This document shows, piece after piece, positions 49,042 to 61,500 of a DNA stretch of 64,000 bases. Numbering within the stretch: the first letter of the stretch is position 1; each line of letters begins with the position of its first letter. Source of the stretch: Cyclina sinensis (Eukaryota > Mollusca > Bivalvia > Venerida > Veneridae). The stretch lies in NCBI GenBank assembly GCA_012932295.1, contig JAAONU010000004.1, positions 25,671,804 through 25,735,803 on the forward strand. Reading direction: 5' to 3'. A program made the translations under genes and the position numbers. Under the pieces are notes generated by a model. The model had not been told where the DNA came from. It did not search any database and saw only the letters and a list, made by a program, of their open reading frames with translations.

Positions 49042-49078
49042 ACAATAGTGAAAAGTTTAGGTTATCGACAAGATCAAA

Positions 49079-49346
49079 ATGAATGCGTCGCCTTCAGATC
49101 TAACCGTAGGAGAAGAAGCATTTCTTCGAAACTGCATTTATAAGGGGAGTAAGTCAAATTTGGTTGTGTTTGGTGAAAACCATTAAGTAAGATTTGGAAT
49201 CGTTACAGTCAATATTACGATTTGCCTGTGTCTAACTGAATACACAACTGAATAATACAGGATGTCAACGACATATATTTTACCTTAAAGTAACAAACAC
49301 AGCAAGACTGGTAGAGGTCCTTAGAGGTCCTTAAGAGAAGTAACAT

Positions 49347-49402
<56 letters not shown>

Positions 49403-50797
49403 TTGAGCTGCTTGAATAACAGTTGATATGTCAACAAGTTTGTGAGACTAATGCCGTATTCTGAAGAACAGTAGATGTAGGATTGTGTTTAGATATTTGA
49501 ACGATTGATGTGTTCCTTAGAAACATAATTGAAGACTACAGTATTTTGTTGTTGTTTTTGTTGTTAGTATAATTATTTTATTCTAATATCATGAAACTTG
49601 GCCTTTGATAGATGCTTCCAGAATATACAAATTTCTCAAAGCAATTTTAACAACTATTGTTATTCTAACATGAGAGCGTATCCATCTGTTGTCGACATAA
49701 GCGAAGATAATGTTTGAAGGTGCATACGTCTACTCGTAAATAAACATTTACTGGCTAATACTTCAGATGCTGTACTAAAAGATTTGTTTTTATATTTATT
49801 TACATTCATAAGGGTTCATAGAAAATAGATTAAGGTTTGCTACCTTTACACATTGTAATATTATGGCAGTCATTTTAACTCGGACAAACCTTTCTTAATA
49901 GAATTTTAACATTCATGTCAAAACTATATTATATTGTCCACTGAACAAAATACGACAAACAATATGCAAATTTTCTTTTACCCTTATGGTATGAAACAAT
50001 TTGATATGTCTATAAATGTGTTTTTAGCTGTAAAACTTGAAACAAAATATAAACTAGGTAAAATATTCATAGGAAAATATGACACATAAAAGAGAAAAGG
50101 GAAAAACCGATTTAAATGAAGCACGAAACTTAAATTAAATTCAAACATTGAATGCCTGCCTGTAAATGTAATTTGTATGTAGGCAGAGAATAAACATCCC
50201 ATCCAATTACATACAAAACTCTGCCTACATGTTCTGTATGGACACATTTGTGTTGAATATAAACTGTTTAGTATAAAAGTAATAATTATAGCGCTTTTTT
50301 CTGCGAAAATGCACACCAATTCTTTTGTCTATGAGTTAGTGTTTAAAATCATGAGTTTTAATGGAAATATACAAAATGAATTTAATCTAATTAATAGAAC
50401 AATGTACATCAAAAGAAGGCCAGTTTTCGTAAAAAAAATAAGCAAATTAAAAAAATGTTCTATTAAATCAAACATTTTTCTTCACGTTGGTGCTATGAAA
50501 TGTTACGTAACATGTGCGCCTCCATAACATAGAAAAGTATCACATACCTCTTATGAAGAAAGGTGCCCGTTTTAAAGGTGTCTCTTTTCTGCTACAAAGC
50601 CTATGGAAGGACAGAGGGGTCAATACTAAAATTTTGAATATGCAATGCGGATTCCTCATACTAGAACGTTGCAATTTTTATCAAGCTTTTATAATAAGAA
50701 GTTTTAGTTTGAAGTTAGTGGATGGAACGCGCACTGGTATTGGAGTCTTTCGACTTGATATTTTAGTAAAAAAAGTGTTAGACAATTTTGTTTCAAA

Positions 50798-50868
<71 letters not shown>

Positions 50869-51490
50869 TAATGAAACACAAAATATCTGATTATTAAGGC
50901 AAAGAAACATCTTTCCTTTAACAAGAGCATTAGAGAAAATTGTACTAAACTTTAACATACATATATTGATCAAAGTATATAATGATGTAATTTTCTGTAT
51001 AAAGTGTTTCAAGGTAAATCCTGATGCAAAAAATCGAGTATGAAACATTTATAAGACCATTAGCAAACTTGTAATTGCAATGTAATATTTAGGTGAGAAA
51101 AAATGATTTATCATTATGTACCCACACAATACATTTCAAATTCTTTGAGTAGGCCATATTGTATTATTGTTGCACTTCTTATGAACGTGGATGATTATAT
51201 ATATAGACTGATAAAATTTACTGATGGAATAAAGGGTTAAGTTAAATTGTATCTATTGCAAATCCCATGCTTTTACTTTCGCGTGATATATGGAGCAACT
51301 GTATTTCGTTGAATGGTAAGCTGAGTATGTACACTCATAAATTATATTACTTCTGTTTAATAGCATCTGGGATTCTATCGAACTGAGAAATATTGAAATA
51401 TTTACTGCAGCAGCTCGAAAAGCTTACGAAAGAGAATGTGATATTCTTGAATATGTGCAAAATGGAGGAAATAAGATTTATTCCCTGTAG
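49079..51490 (+). CDS. Small putative two-exon gene (unit 2), function unknown
   Basis: Partner of the unit 1 model. Exon 1 (49079-49148) reads MNASPSDLTVGEEAFLRNC...IYKG with the same GTAAGT donor. The exon at 51411 reads (T)ARKAYERECDILEYVQ, then diverges (a deletion relative to unit 1) and stops at 51488. Exon 1 differs from unit 1 at only one residue (K2N), while intron sequence just past the donor has picked up a stop. Confidence 0.33.
49345..49400. repeat. (TA)n microsatellite
   Basis: A (TA)n tract interrupted by ataaatataaat near its left end. The matching site in unit 1 (about 41858) has only tatatatataa. Confidence 0.9.
50514..50897 (+). CDS. ORF of unknown function conserved in both units (unit 2)
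   Basis: Counterpart of 42982-43272. The meaningful part ends at about 50790; beyond that the frame reads through a 64-base (TA)n tract as Tyr-Ile repeats. No domain is recognised. Confidence 0.25.
50802..50865. repeat. (TA)n microsatellite, long allele
   Basis: About 32 TA units. The Tyr-Ile ORFs on both strands here are artefacts. Confidence 0.95.
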
Positions 51491-51834
51491 GATAAATGCA
51501 TTTTAACAACATACCTGAATGTCATATCAATTTTCCTCACTTTATTCATTAAAAACGCTGTGCATTTTAAAAAGGGATTGTTCATTCAATCCCATTTAAA
51601 ATGCTTATTTTTGCATTTCTAGCCTATGAAAATGCATCAAAATTTTTATGTTTGAGACCGATGAGGCAAAAAATGTGACAAAAACAACAACAAATGACTT
51701 GTTCAGATTGTGTAATTTACAATAAATATACAAAAAAGTGAGTTTATATTTCATTTGACAAAGCTAATAAATAAAATAAATATATATATATATCATAACA
51801 ATATGTTACAAGAAACTATTGAAACTACCAGTAG

Positions 51835-53770
51835 CTGAATTGTTATGCTGGCATAACAAATTTTCAACAAAATTGCTCCTCTATTCCATAAGACTAAAAT
51901 CTGTCATTAATCAAAGAAAATTTATATGAAAGAACAAATTGAATTTTAAGAAATCTTGAAAAAAAAACTGAAATGTTATGCCGGCTAACAAATTTTACGA
52001 AATGTCTATTTAAACGAAAAATCTGAATTGTTATGCCAGCTTAATAATTAAAAAATGTGTTTGTTTTTACAAAAGTCTTGAAATGAGAAACTATATTGTT
52101 ATGCCGGCATAACATTTTTACGAAAAGTTAATTTTCAAGGAATTTTGAAAGAAAAACCTGAATGTTATGCCGGCATAACAATATTTAAAGTAAAAATGTC
52201 TTTTTTTTTAACAATATTCTTGAAAATGAGAAACTTTGTTATGCCGGCTAACAAATTTTATGAATTGTCCATTTTTAAGAAATCTTGAAAAAAAAAAAAC
52301 CTGAAATGTTATGCCGGCTAACAAATTTTACGAAATGTCCATTTTTAAGAAATCTTGAAAAAAAAAAAAACCTGAAATGTTATGCCGGCTAACAAATTTT
52401 ACGAAAGGTCCATTTTCAAGAAGTCTTATAACGAAAAAAACCTGAAATGTTATGCCGGCTAACAAATTTTACGAAAGGTCCATTTTTAAGAAATCTTGAA
52501 AAAAAAACTGAAATGTTATGCCGGCTAACAAATTTTACGAAAAGTCCATTTTTAAGAAATCTTGAAAAAAAAACAACCTGAAATGTTATGCCGGCTAACA
52601 AATTTTATGAAATGTCCATTTTTAAGAAATCTTGAAAAAAAAAACCTGAAATGTTATGCCGGCTAACAAATTTTACGAAAGGTCCATTTTCAAGAAGTCT
52701 TAAAACGAAAAAAAAAATGAAAAAAAAACCTGAAATGTTATGCCGGCTAACAAATTTTACGAAAGGTCCATTTTCAAGAAGTCTTAAAACGAAAAAAAAC
52801 TGAAATGTTATGCCGGCTAACAAATTTTACGAAAGGTCCATTTTTAAGAAATCTTGAAAAAAAAACCTGAAATGTTATGCCGGCTAACAAATTTTATGAA
52901 AGGTCCATTTTTAAGAAATCTTGAAAAAAAAAACCTGAAATGTTATGCCGGCTAACAAATTTTACGAAAGGTCCATTTTTAAGAAATCTTAAAATGAAAA
53001 ACCCTAATTGTTATGTTAACAATATTCTTGAAAATGAGAAATTTTGTTATGCCGGCTAGCAAATTTTATGAAATGTCTATTCTAACGAAAAATCTTGTTA
53101 TAGGGGCTTAATAATTAAAAAATGTGTTTGTTTTTACAAAAGTCTGGAAATGAGAAACTATATTGTTATGGCGGCATAACATTTTTACGAAGGTTAATTT
53201 TCAAGGAATTTTGAAAGAAAAACCTGAATTGTTATGCCGGCATAACAATATTTAAAGTAAAATGTCTTTTTTTTTAACAATATTCTTGAAAATAAGAAAC
53301 TTTGTTATGCCGGCTAACAAATTTAACAAATTGTCCATTTTTAAGAAATCTTGAAAAAAAAAAACTTGAAATGTTATGCCGGCTAACAAATTTTACGAAA
53401 AGTCCATTTTCAAGAAGTCTTAAACGAAAAACATGAATTGTTATGCCGGCTTAACAATAATTGAAAAATGTGTCTTTTTTTACAAAAGTCTTGAAATTAG
53501 AAACTTTATTGTTATGCCGGCTTAACATTTTTTACGAAAGGTCCATTTTCAAGAAATCTTGAAAGAAAAAAACTGAATTGTTATGCCGGCATAACAAAAA
53601 ATTTAATTAAAAATGTCTCTGTTTTTTACAATAGTCTTGAAATCAGAACTGTTTTGTTATGCCGGCATCATAACATCATGCCGGCATCATAACAATATTT
53701 AAAGTAAAAAGGTCTTCTTTTATACAATATTATTGAAATGAGAAACTGTATTGTTATGCTGGCATAACAA
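51835..53770. repeat. Satellite-like array with TTATGCCGGCATAA palindrome
   Basis: About 24 units of mostly 65-75 bases. The unit is ttatgccggc(at)aacaaa, tttacgaaaggtcc, atttttaagaaatcttg, an A-run, then cctgaaatg. The centre (about 52240-52960) carries a shortened core, ATGCCGGCTAAC, which breaks the palindrome. Units toward both edges (about 52085-52180, 53160-53680) carry the intact palindrome TTATGCCGGCATAA. A stray intact copy lies at 54346. The minus-strand ORFs at 52416-52823 are only the repeat read through. Confidence 0.95.
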
Positions 53771-53939
53771 ATTTAGAGAACAGCAAAGCTTGCATTAACA
53801 TTTCAAAAGTCTTAAAAACCAGAACCTGAAATGTTAATATGCACCACAAAACAAATAAATCATTTCAAAAATAGATCATTCTTATAGAACACTCATCATG
53901 CTAAATATATACAAAAAATATTGAAAAAAAGAAAAGAAG

Positions 53940-54275
53940 GTCATTCAGGAGTCAAGGTCAAACAAATATAGCTCAGTGGGAAGGCCTTGTCCAAAAGGGT
54001 GTTGTGTCCAAGTATGAAGTAAATCCACTTACTAATAAAGAAGTTATTGCCAATGTTAAAGTTTTTGGACAATTGGATCTTCAAGGTAAAGGTCAATCAG
54101 GGGTCAAAGTAAAATAAGTATAGGTAAGTGGAAAGGTTAGTCCAAAGGGGTGTTGTGGACAAGTATGAAGTAAAAACACTTACTAATAAAGAAGTTGTTG
54201 CCAATGTTTAAGTTTTCGGACGGACTGACGGTTCCAAAGCTATATGCCTCCCTTCAGGGGCATAAAAAATATTCT
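53940..54275 (-). mobile_element. HINE/pearl-like element, truncated
   Basis: Read on the minus strand it begins ATGCCCCTGAAGGGAGGCAT, atagctttgg and a short TCCG motif. Two ~170-base tandem units follow (ccaatgtttaagtttt..., gtggacaagtatgaagtaaa, acttactaataaagaagtt). No closing GGGGGCAT is visible; the element is cut where the satellite region begins. Confidence 0.65.
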
Positions 54276-54299
54276 CGAATCGACATTTTTTTCAGGATT

Positions 54300-55531
54300 A
54301 TGCAAGCCTTCTAAAGATATTTCCAAATTTAAATGACAGAGTAGTTATGCCGGCATAACAATATTTAAGAACTGTGTCCATAGGACATGCATGCCCCCAC
54401 ATTCCACTGTATTGTCACAAAAAAATCCTGTTCAATTACAGGTGCGTATAAACATTGTTCTTATTACTAAGGCATCTAAAAATGCTATTGTTTGCTAAAT
54501 AAGGGGCAAAACCCTGCCAATGTGCTTTGGTCAAAATGATTTTCAATCTTCGAAACAGTAGCACTGTAAGAACCTGTGTGCTCTAACATCAAATTCAAAA
54601 ACATAATTCTTAAATAATGTAACAGTTGCATTACTGAAAAAATCCTCAAATGAAGAAGGAAAATAAAAAACAGTAAGTAAAGAATAACAAAATTTTCTAT
54701 TAAATCCATAAAAATTATCATCCAAATGTGTTTCTTGACATCATCTGTCAGTGGTAAAAGAATAAAGGAAGTCTGTGTTATTATTCTTCTTCGGATGGGA
54801 GCTGTAAAGGAATATTCAAGTATTCTTTAAATTTCAAACATTACATCATCAAAACATTTTTAAAAAAAAAGCTCTTTTCATTTTTCCAGATTAATAAGTT
54901 GTGCTGAAATGTCAAACTTATTATGCATAATTTGGAAATGTAGAGTTAGAACTTTTAAATTGCTCTCAATATTTTATATTTTGATATTATCTTTATTGAT
55001 TAAAAACATTTTAGAAAAGAAAGAATGAATATTTAATGGTTATGTTACTTGCAGACTGGAAGATATAATATCTAAAACGTAATCTCTTCAAACTGTTTTC
55101 TTTCTTTTATAGCTTTTTCTCATTTATTGAAGTCTTCTTCTTTTTTAAAAACAAGGAAATGATTAAGACATACGTAACCTTTTTTCGGTTGTCTTTTGGG
55201 TTTTTTTCTTTCTGTACCCTTTCTTTGACCTGTGTTATTCTTTAGTTTTACCTAGGAAGTATATTTTTAAATGTTCATTAAAAGAAAAGGTAGATATATT
55301 TCAGACTAAAAAAAACCCTATGGAATATGGATATCATACAATCATATCAATCTCAAACATTTAAAATAAAAAGGGTGATAAAATAATATAACAACAGAAG
55401 TTCCTGTTATTGTGTTTCATTGCCAAGCATCTGTCACATTTGCATCAAGTTAAATTAATATGACTTAGTTCACCAAAAAGTACTTTTTTTAGAATATGAA
55501 AAATATAAAGAAAACAATTGTTTAAATATAG
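54300..55531. other. Non-coding DNA downstream of the DDE-like gene
   Basis: No gene is certain. A minus-strand acceptor-like ttcttacag (to 54564) is followed by an open stretch to 54485 that could be a further 3' exon. In phase with the last sure exon it would add only six residues before a stop. Minus-strand AATAAA occurs at about 55126. Confidence 0.4.
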
Positions 55532-58500
55532 TCATACCTGCGGAATTCTTGTTTCTTTGTGAACTAACTGTAACACTTCTGGAACAGCATTTCCAACAGT
55601 CTTCATCAGGACTTCCTTCTGGTGTGGCAAGACATTTAAAATAAAAGATGGATTTCCAATATTTGATGGATTTAAGTTGGTATAAAAGTGTCTCCATTTG
55701 TTGTAAGACGAACTTTTCCTGAACATAGTCTGGATTGTCTCAATTTGTTTTAGCTGCCTTTCAAAATCAGTGTTTTTAAAATCTGGATATAGAATCCTTG
55801 GTTCACCAGTAGGAATTGCTTTCAAAATATTCCCATTCAATTTTTTCCAAGGATCCGAATGTTGTCCTTTAAAAAATACCTCAACTTTGCTTTCTGTTCT
55901 TAGGAACTTGAAGTGTAGAGGTTCTGAATGGCCCTTTATTTGGTCAATATATGGAAGCAGCCAGTTCTTAATGTCATGCAGGTAGGCGATTTGTTGGGAA
56001 TTTGGGAGTAATTCCAGTAAGTCACTGATGGTTTCCGCATCTGTTGTTCTTAAAACTTCAGCAATTCTGCTAAATGCAGCATCTACATCCTCATGTGTAT
56101 GCCCAACATACAAAAATGATAAGTGTACCTGAAAGTCAGATAAACATTAATCTATGACATTTATCAAAATAATATTCTGTAATGTGAAATGCTGTAATTA
56201 ATAGTAGTTGGAATGATCTAAGTATATGCTTAACATTACTGTTTAAGATAATAGTACATTCTCATAACATTTAAAATGGCTTGTACTTTTAAGACCTGAG
56301 GTATAAATTTGCTTATTTTCAGTTGTTGTGACCTTTTATTATTACCTCAAACTATCATACTGACCGGTATGTAAAATAAAATAGATAATGATAAAAAAGG
56401 TGTCTGAGCTACAGATTGGTGACAAAACAAAAGTTAAAAAGTTAAAACTGGCTGTCATCACTAATGATGCACGGCTATGAATTCAATGTAACAACAACAT
56501 TTTTTTTCCCTAGATCAATTTTTTTGAATGTCCATCCTGTTACAAATTTCAACATTTTACTGTATTTTAAATCTTTTATTTCCTCTTCCGGTTATCATTT
56601 TAACCTTGACCTTAATTTAAGCATGATGCATCTTCATAGTCCAAATTGCTACGTGGTACCCAAATTTTATATCACTGTGAGCTCAGCGATGATCATGTAG
56701 TCATTAAGGTAACTAGAGCGTAAACGTATATTTCAGTTTTTAGACAAGAACAAGTTGTGACTGTTTCAATTAAACAATATCAGCCGGGGTATACTAAAAG
56801 GAAAACATGTATAAATACATCATTAAGTATTTAGCTCATACATTCTAAGACTGTCTGACCTTGGTTTGCATAATAGTTTCAACTCACCTCATTAAATATC
56901 CTTTTTGCAACTAAAAGCTCACAAAATGCCAATACATATTTATTTTTATTCTCTCTGGAACAATTGTCTGCCTGAATATAACACACTGGTGGGAGGGAGT
57001 TTTCCTGAAAGAAACAAAAACATGAAAATAATGCAGGATCATATGGATTGTATTATGTTAAGGTTTACGAGGACTCTTCATTTATGAAGTTTTGTTCCTT
57101 CAAGGGTCCGTCAATGTCATAAACCTTTACTAAAAGTTAAGAGAAATTCGAATCTATAAGTTTCTTAGTTATCCACAGGAGAAATAGATGAAAATGAAAA
57201 TAAGCTAACAAATCAAGTGCACTGCAGGTTTCCCTCCTCAAGAGTTTAAAAACAACAACAACAACAAAAGAAACATCTTGGTTGGTATTCTGATATCTGC
57301 TTCAGCTTATGGTATTTGGACAGATATATGCCATGCATTACAAAGTACCCTCTTGCCTTTGGCAATTACTTATATAAATATCTTCATTGGTAATTACATA
57401 AACATCTGAAAAACTGATGAATAAATCACATAAGCCGTAACTTACATTTATTTCAGCCGTTCTCTTGAATGTTTTCAGCAAGATATTCATGGTCAGGTTA
57501 GGGTCATGGGGAAAGTCATTCAAATCTAGGTATGTACAAAAGCCACCATGCCCATGATTAATAACACCAGTTACATGTGTTTTCAGCAGGTCTGCAGCAT
57601 TTATACTCTGAAAAGAAAAATAAATGCCCTTAAAATCAAATAAGACCATAATGACTTTATCATGAGTACATAATCATTAAAATCCTCTATTGAAAAAAGT
57701 AATGTTTAAATTTGGTAGGCCAGTGACATGATTTATTACCTAATTCAGATCTTTTTCAAGGATAAAGACAAACATGGCTAAGGTACTTGAGCAAAGTTAC
57801 ACCTATAGAGCAAAAATAGGATTTTCACACTCTGAATATTGTATTAACACACCATGAAACAATCATACTACAAGATTATATAACAAGCAAAAAATGTATT
57901 AAGAATGTTATTTTCAAACCTTTGGTCTGCGGCCTGTGAAATGTGGGAGGTTTGTTTTAGCTGAAAAATAGAAACAAAAAGTCACAAACAATGATATACT
58001 GAAGCTCAATACATAATGAATAATTTTCAACAATAGTACACAATTATCACGGGTTTCTACTTCTGCATCTCGTGCAGTTTGTATGAACTTCAAAATCTCT
58101 GAATGGTTGTCAACATAGACAGAATTAGTTAACATGAAAACTCTCCATTTACAATGTTAGGCTGATTAATTTGCAGGTCCAGCTAGTCAAAGTTAAAATT
58201 TATAAGAAATTTAAAGTAAGTGACTTGTATTTTTTTTGCTTTTTTTTACTTACTAAATTGTGATAAAGTGACAAAACTCATCAAAAGGACTAATTGCTTG
58301 AATCTGGCAACACGATGGAATATTTAACGATTAAAATGACCCTAATAAGCATCAGTATCTTCATCATACACTTGCTTGTTGTATTTATGATTTGATTTAT
58401 GCATAACCTTGCCTTAAAAAGTACAATTTAGAATGAAGTTTGCCATTTAACAATTTTCCAAAACAAATTTTAAAAATGTAGCATATTAAAAAAACGTACA

Positions 58501-61500
58501 CTGATCCATTCCATCAACTATCAATGACATAAAACCGTTCGGGTGTCTCCTGCTTGATTCTCTTTTACTGTAGTAATATCGTCTTTCATTCCTACAGAAA
58601 AGAAAACACAAATTATTGAATCAAACACATTTCAATTTACTCTCCATTAGATAATTTTATTTCTTTTGAAAAAAAAAATCTTAATATTAAATGACACCAC
58701 AATGTTGATAATTTGAGTCCTAATAGATGGCTGATTTACACATAATAAAATGATATACACATTTGACTAGACTGGAATCCTGGTTGGTCCAGACCAAAAT
58801 TTAGTATATGATAGGCAATATCAAATAAAACTAGAGCTATCTCTGAATGCGATTAATAACCTCACTGATGTTCTTAATGGAGACGGGAATTACTTTTGTG
58901 GCAGAAAGAAACATGTAAAAAAAAAATTATCTCTTGTGAAAAGAAAGACAACATTGTACAGATACTTTTAGATTTTAAATCATCAAAACAAGTTTGAAAC
59001 TGGTAAAATGAAAAGAAACCAAAACTATGTAAACATTTAGTGGTTTGTGCCAAAATTTGAAATCAACCTGTATCTAATGATGTTACATTTGTGTGTAAAA
59101 TATAATTACAATCCACTGACTCCTTAAAGAGTTATCATCTGGAAACCATCTCTTTGCAATATTTTGAAAATAACGGATGAAAATAACTTTGTTAAAAAAA
59201 AAGTGGTCTGAATCCAGATCCAAACTCGACCTGAACTTTATGTTGTTTCATCGGTGTGCAAAAAATAATTTCAATCCAGTGACTCCTTAAAGAATTATCA
59301 TGTGTAGACCATTTCTTTTTCAAAATTGAAGATGAAAAGGAGCCATAACTGTGTTAAAATTTACTGGTCTGAACCCAATATCGAACTTGACTTGTATTTT
59401 ATGATGTTACACCTGTGTACTAAAAATTATTTCAATCTACTGACCCCTTCAAGAGTTATCATTTGGACACCGTGAAAATGAATGGACAGACGAACTGACC
59501 AACCTACAAGCTCACTCCTATATACCCCACCATCTTAACTTTGTTTGTGGGGGGTGGGGGGTAAAAAAGAGAGAAATAATTTGCATCAAATTCAGTCAAA
59601 ATGTTTAAGTCCTCTACTTGTTACAGCCATGTGAGAGTATAAAAATATATATTACTACTAATGTTTTCATTGCATGTTTTACTTAACTAAAACATTTGAT
59701 TCATCTCAAAATATTAATATTTGAATGACGTTACAAATTACCTTTAAAATTATTATTTTCATACACAAAATTGATATTTCAATACTGTATTCTATTCAGA
59801 CATTTTGTTAATTTGATAACCCAATTATATGGAGCAAGGTCTTTACAAAAATAGTGAAAGCCATTCTTACATTTGTCTATCATTGTGGTCTATTCTCAGC
59901 TGACGGTAATGCATTCTTGTCTCAATACATGTTGTCTTCTCTAACTGTCGTTCCAGAGTTACACAAGTTGTACATTTTGAAAATGAGTTTGTCTAAAATT
60001 AAATAAAGTAATGTCACTGCTGAAATTATGTTAAAACAACAAGAGCTCCACAAAGCGGCACCAATGCTCATCTGTTTTACATTTCATTCAACTTAATTAG
60101 CAATTTTGACAAATATTGTAAGTTAGAAAGCGGCATAACTTCAAAAATATAGCTTTCAGAATTGTGCCCCTTGTGTTACAAATGCCGCTTGACATGATAA
60201 GCAAGCATGCCAAGTTTCAGGGTCCCCCATTTAACGGAAATATTTCTGGCAGTGTTATAACTTTAAGAATGCAGTTTAAAGTCAATAAGTCTTTTTGTAC
60301 CCAATTATATCTTTAAAATAATTCAGTTCAAATAGTAATTCTTAATTTTATATAAACCTTTTGACAGCAGTTAACACAAATTTCTTACCCGCTTTACTTT
60401 AAGATGAGGGAAGTGATTTCTCCAAACCATGTAGAATTGAGTTTTGCACACAGGAGCATATGAGAGAATGTTGCCTTCCTCTTTGTACTTCTCATACAAG
60501 CTAACCTTTTTGGTTTTGTATGGTAACATTATGTTTTTAGAGTCTGGCATTCTGTCTCCATGGTATGTAGCATAATCCTCAAGCCAGTTTATAAGCAACA
60601 ATGTCTGATCACAAAGATCTCTTGGTTTTTTTCCTGGCAATGACGAAATATCCCTCCTGTTCATATCAAGAGCCTTTGAAAATGTATTTTTGTTAATTCT
60701 GTACACTGACATGAAGGCCTTTGAACATATTTCTACTTCAGAATTTATAGTGATAAAACGAAATTTTCCTGACTTCTTTGAACTGCTCAGATAAAACTTC
60801 AACAGCTGCATCCTTGTAGTTTTTGGATTGAACCAGAAGGTCTGTCTTAGCTCCTTTATCATATGAAGGGTAAATTTTCTCAAGCAATGTCTCCCACATA
60901 AACACCTTCCCTTTAGTGCACTTTTCATACTTAACAGGTTAAGTGCTTTACTCTTCATTTTCTTCCCACTGCTGACTTCAGCTGAAAAGAACAACACATA
61001 TTTCATACAGATTTCTTAACAAAGAGTATGCTCAGTACTAAGACGTTCGACGTCTGAAGGAAGAATTTAAGATTGTCTTCTTCATGCCTTTATGTTGAAT
61101 GTTGAAAATTCAAAATTGTCATAAAAAATAAACCAAATTAGAACTATAGAATGCTTAAAAATATCATCAAAACCCTATCTGCATGGTTATTATTCGTGGA
61201 TGGCAAGATGTCCTCGAGATACATCAGGATTAAATTATCAAAAATCTTTTATGACCACCGGACTTAAATTGTGTCAGAAAATGCCGAACACACTTCACAT
61301 CTGTGAAACGAATCGTAAATGTCACATGAACAATTTTAAATATCTGACACAGACAAAAATAGAGGATCTTTCAAAATTTATATTTATTCAAAAAGATATA
61401 AAGACGAAAGTAGGTGTTTTTATATCTGCTGACATTCTGGAACATCGTTTGGTTTTAAGTGAAAATAAACAGCATCATTTCTTTTTAACAAGTTGTCTAT

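Larger units (their letters stand above)
44037..51555. repeat. Segmental duplication, unit 2
   Basis: Second copy of 38094-43973, directly following it. It is longer because of the HINE-like element (44546-45573), a 610-base segment (46503-47116) and expanded (TA)n tracts. Similarity stops near 51555 (ttcattaaaaacg). Confidence 0.9.

Noticed and set aside
52416..52823. Repetitive minus-strand ORFs (FVKFVSRHNISGFF repeats)
   Set aside because: This is the satellite unit translated; units differ in A-run length, which breaks any long frame.
51835..53770. CRISPR-like array
   Set aside because: Units are contiguous tandem repeats with no unique spacers, and the genome is eukaryotic.
55770..55985. 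Plus-strand ORF
   Set aside because: It is antisense to the last exon of the DDE-like gene, with no supporting signal.
57338..57649. 103-codon minus-strand ORF as an independent gene
   Set aside because: Only 57446-57607 is coding; the rest is intron of the DDE-like gene read through its splice sites.
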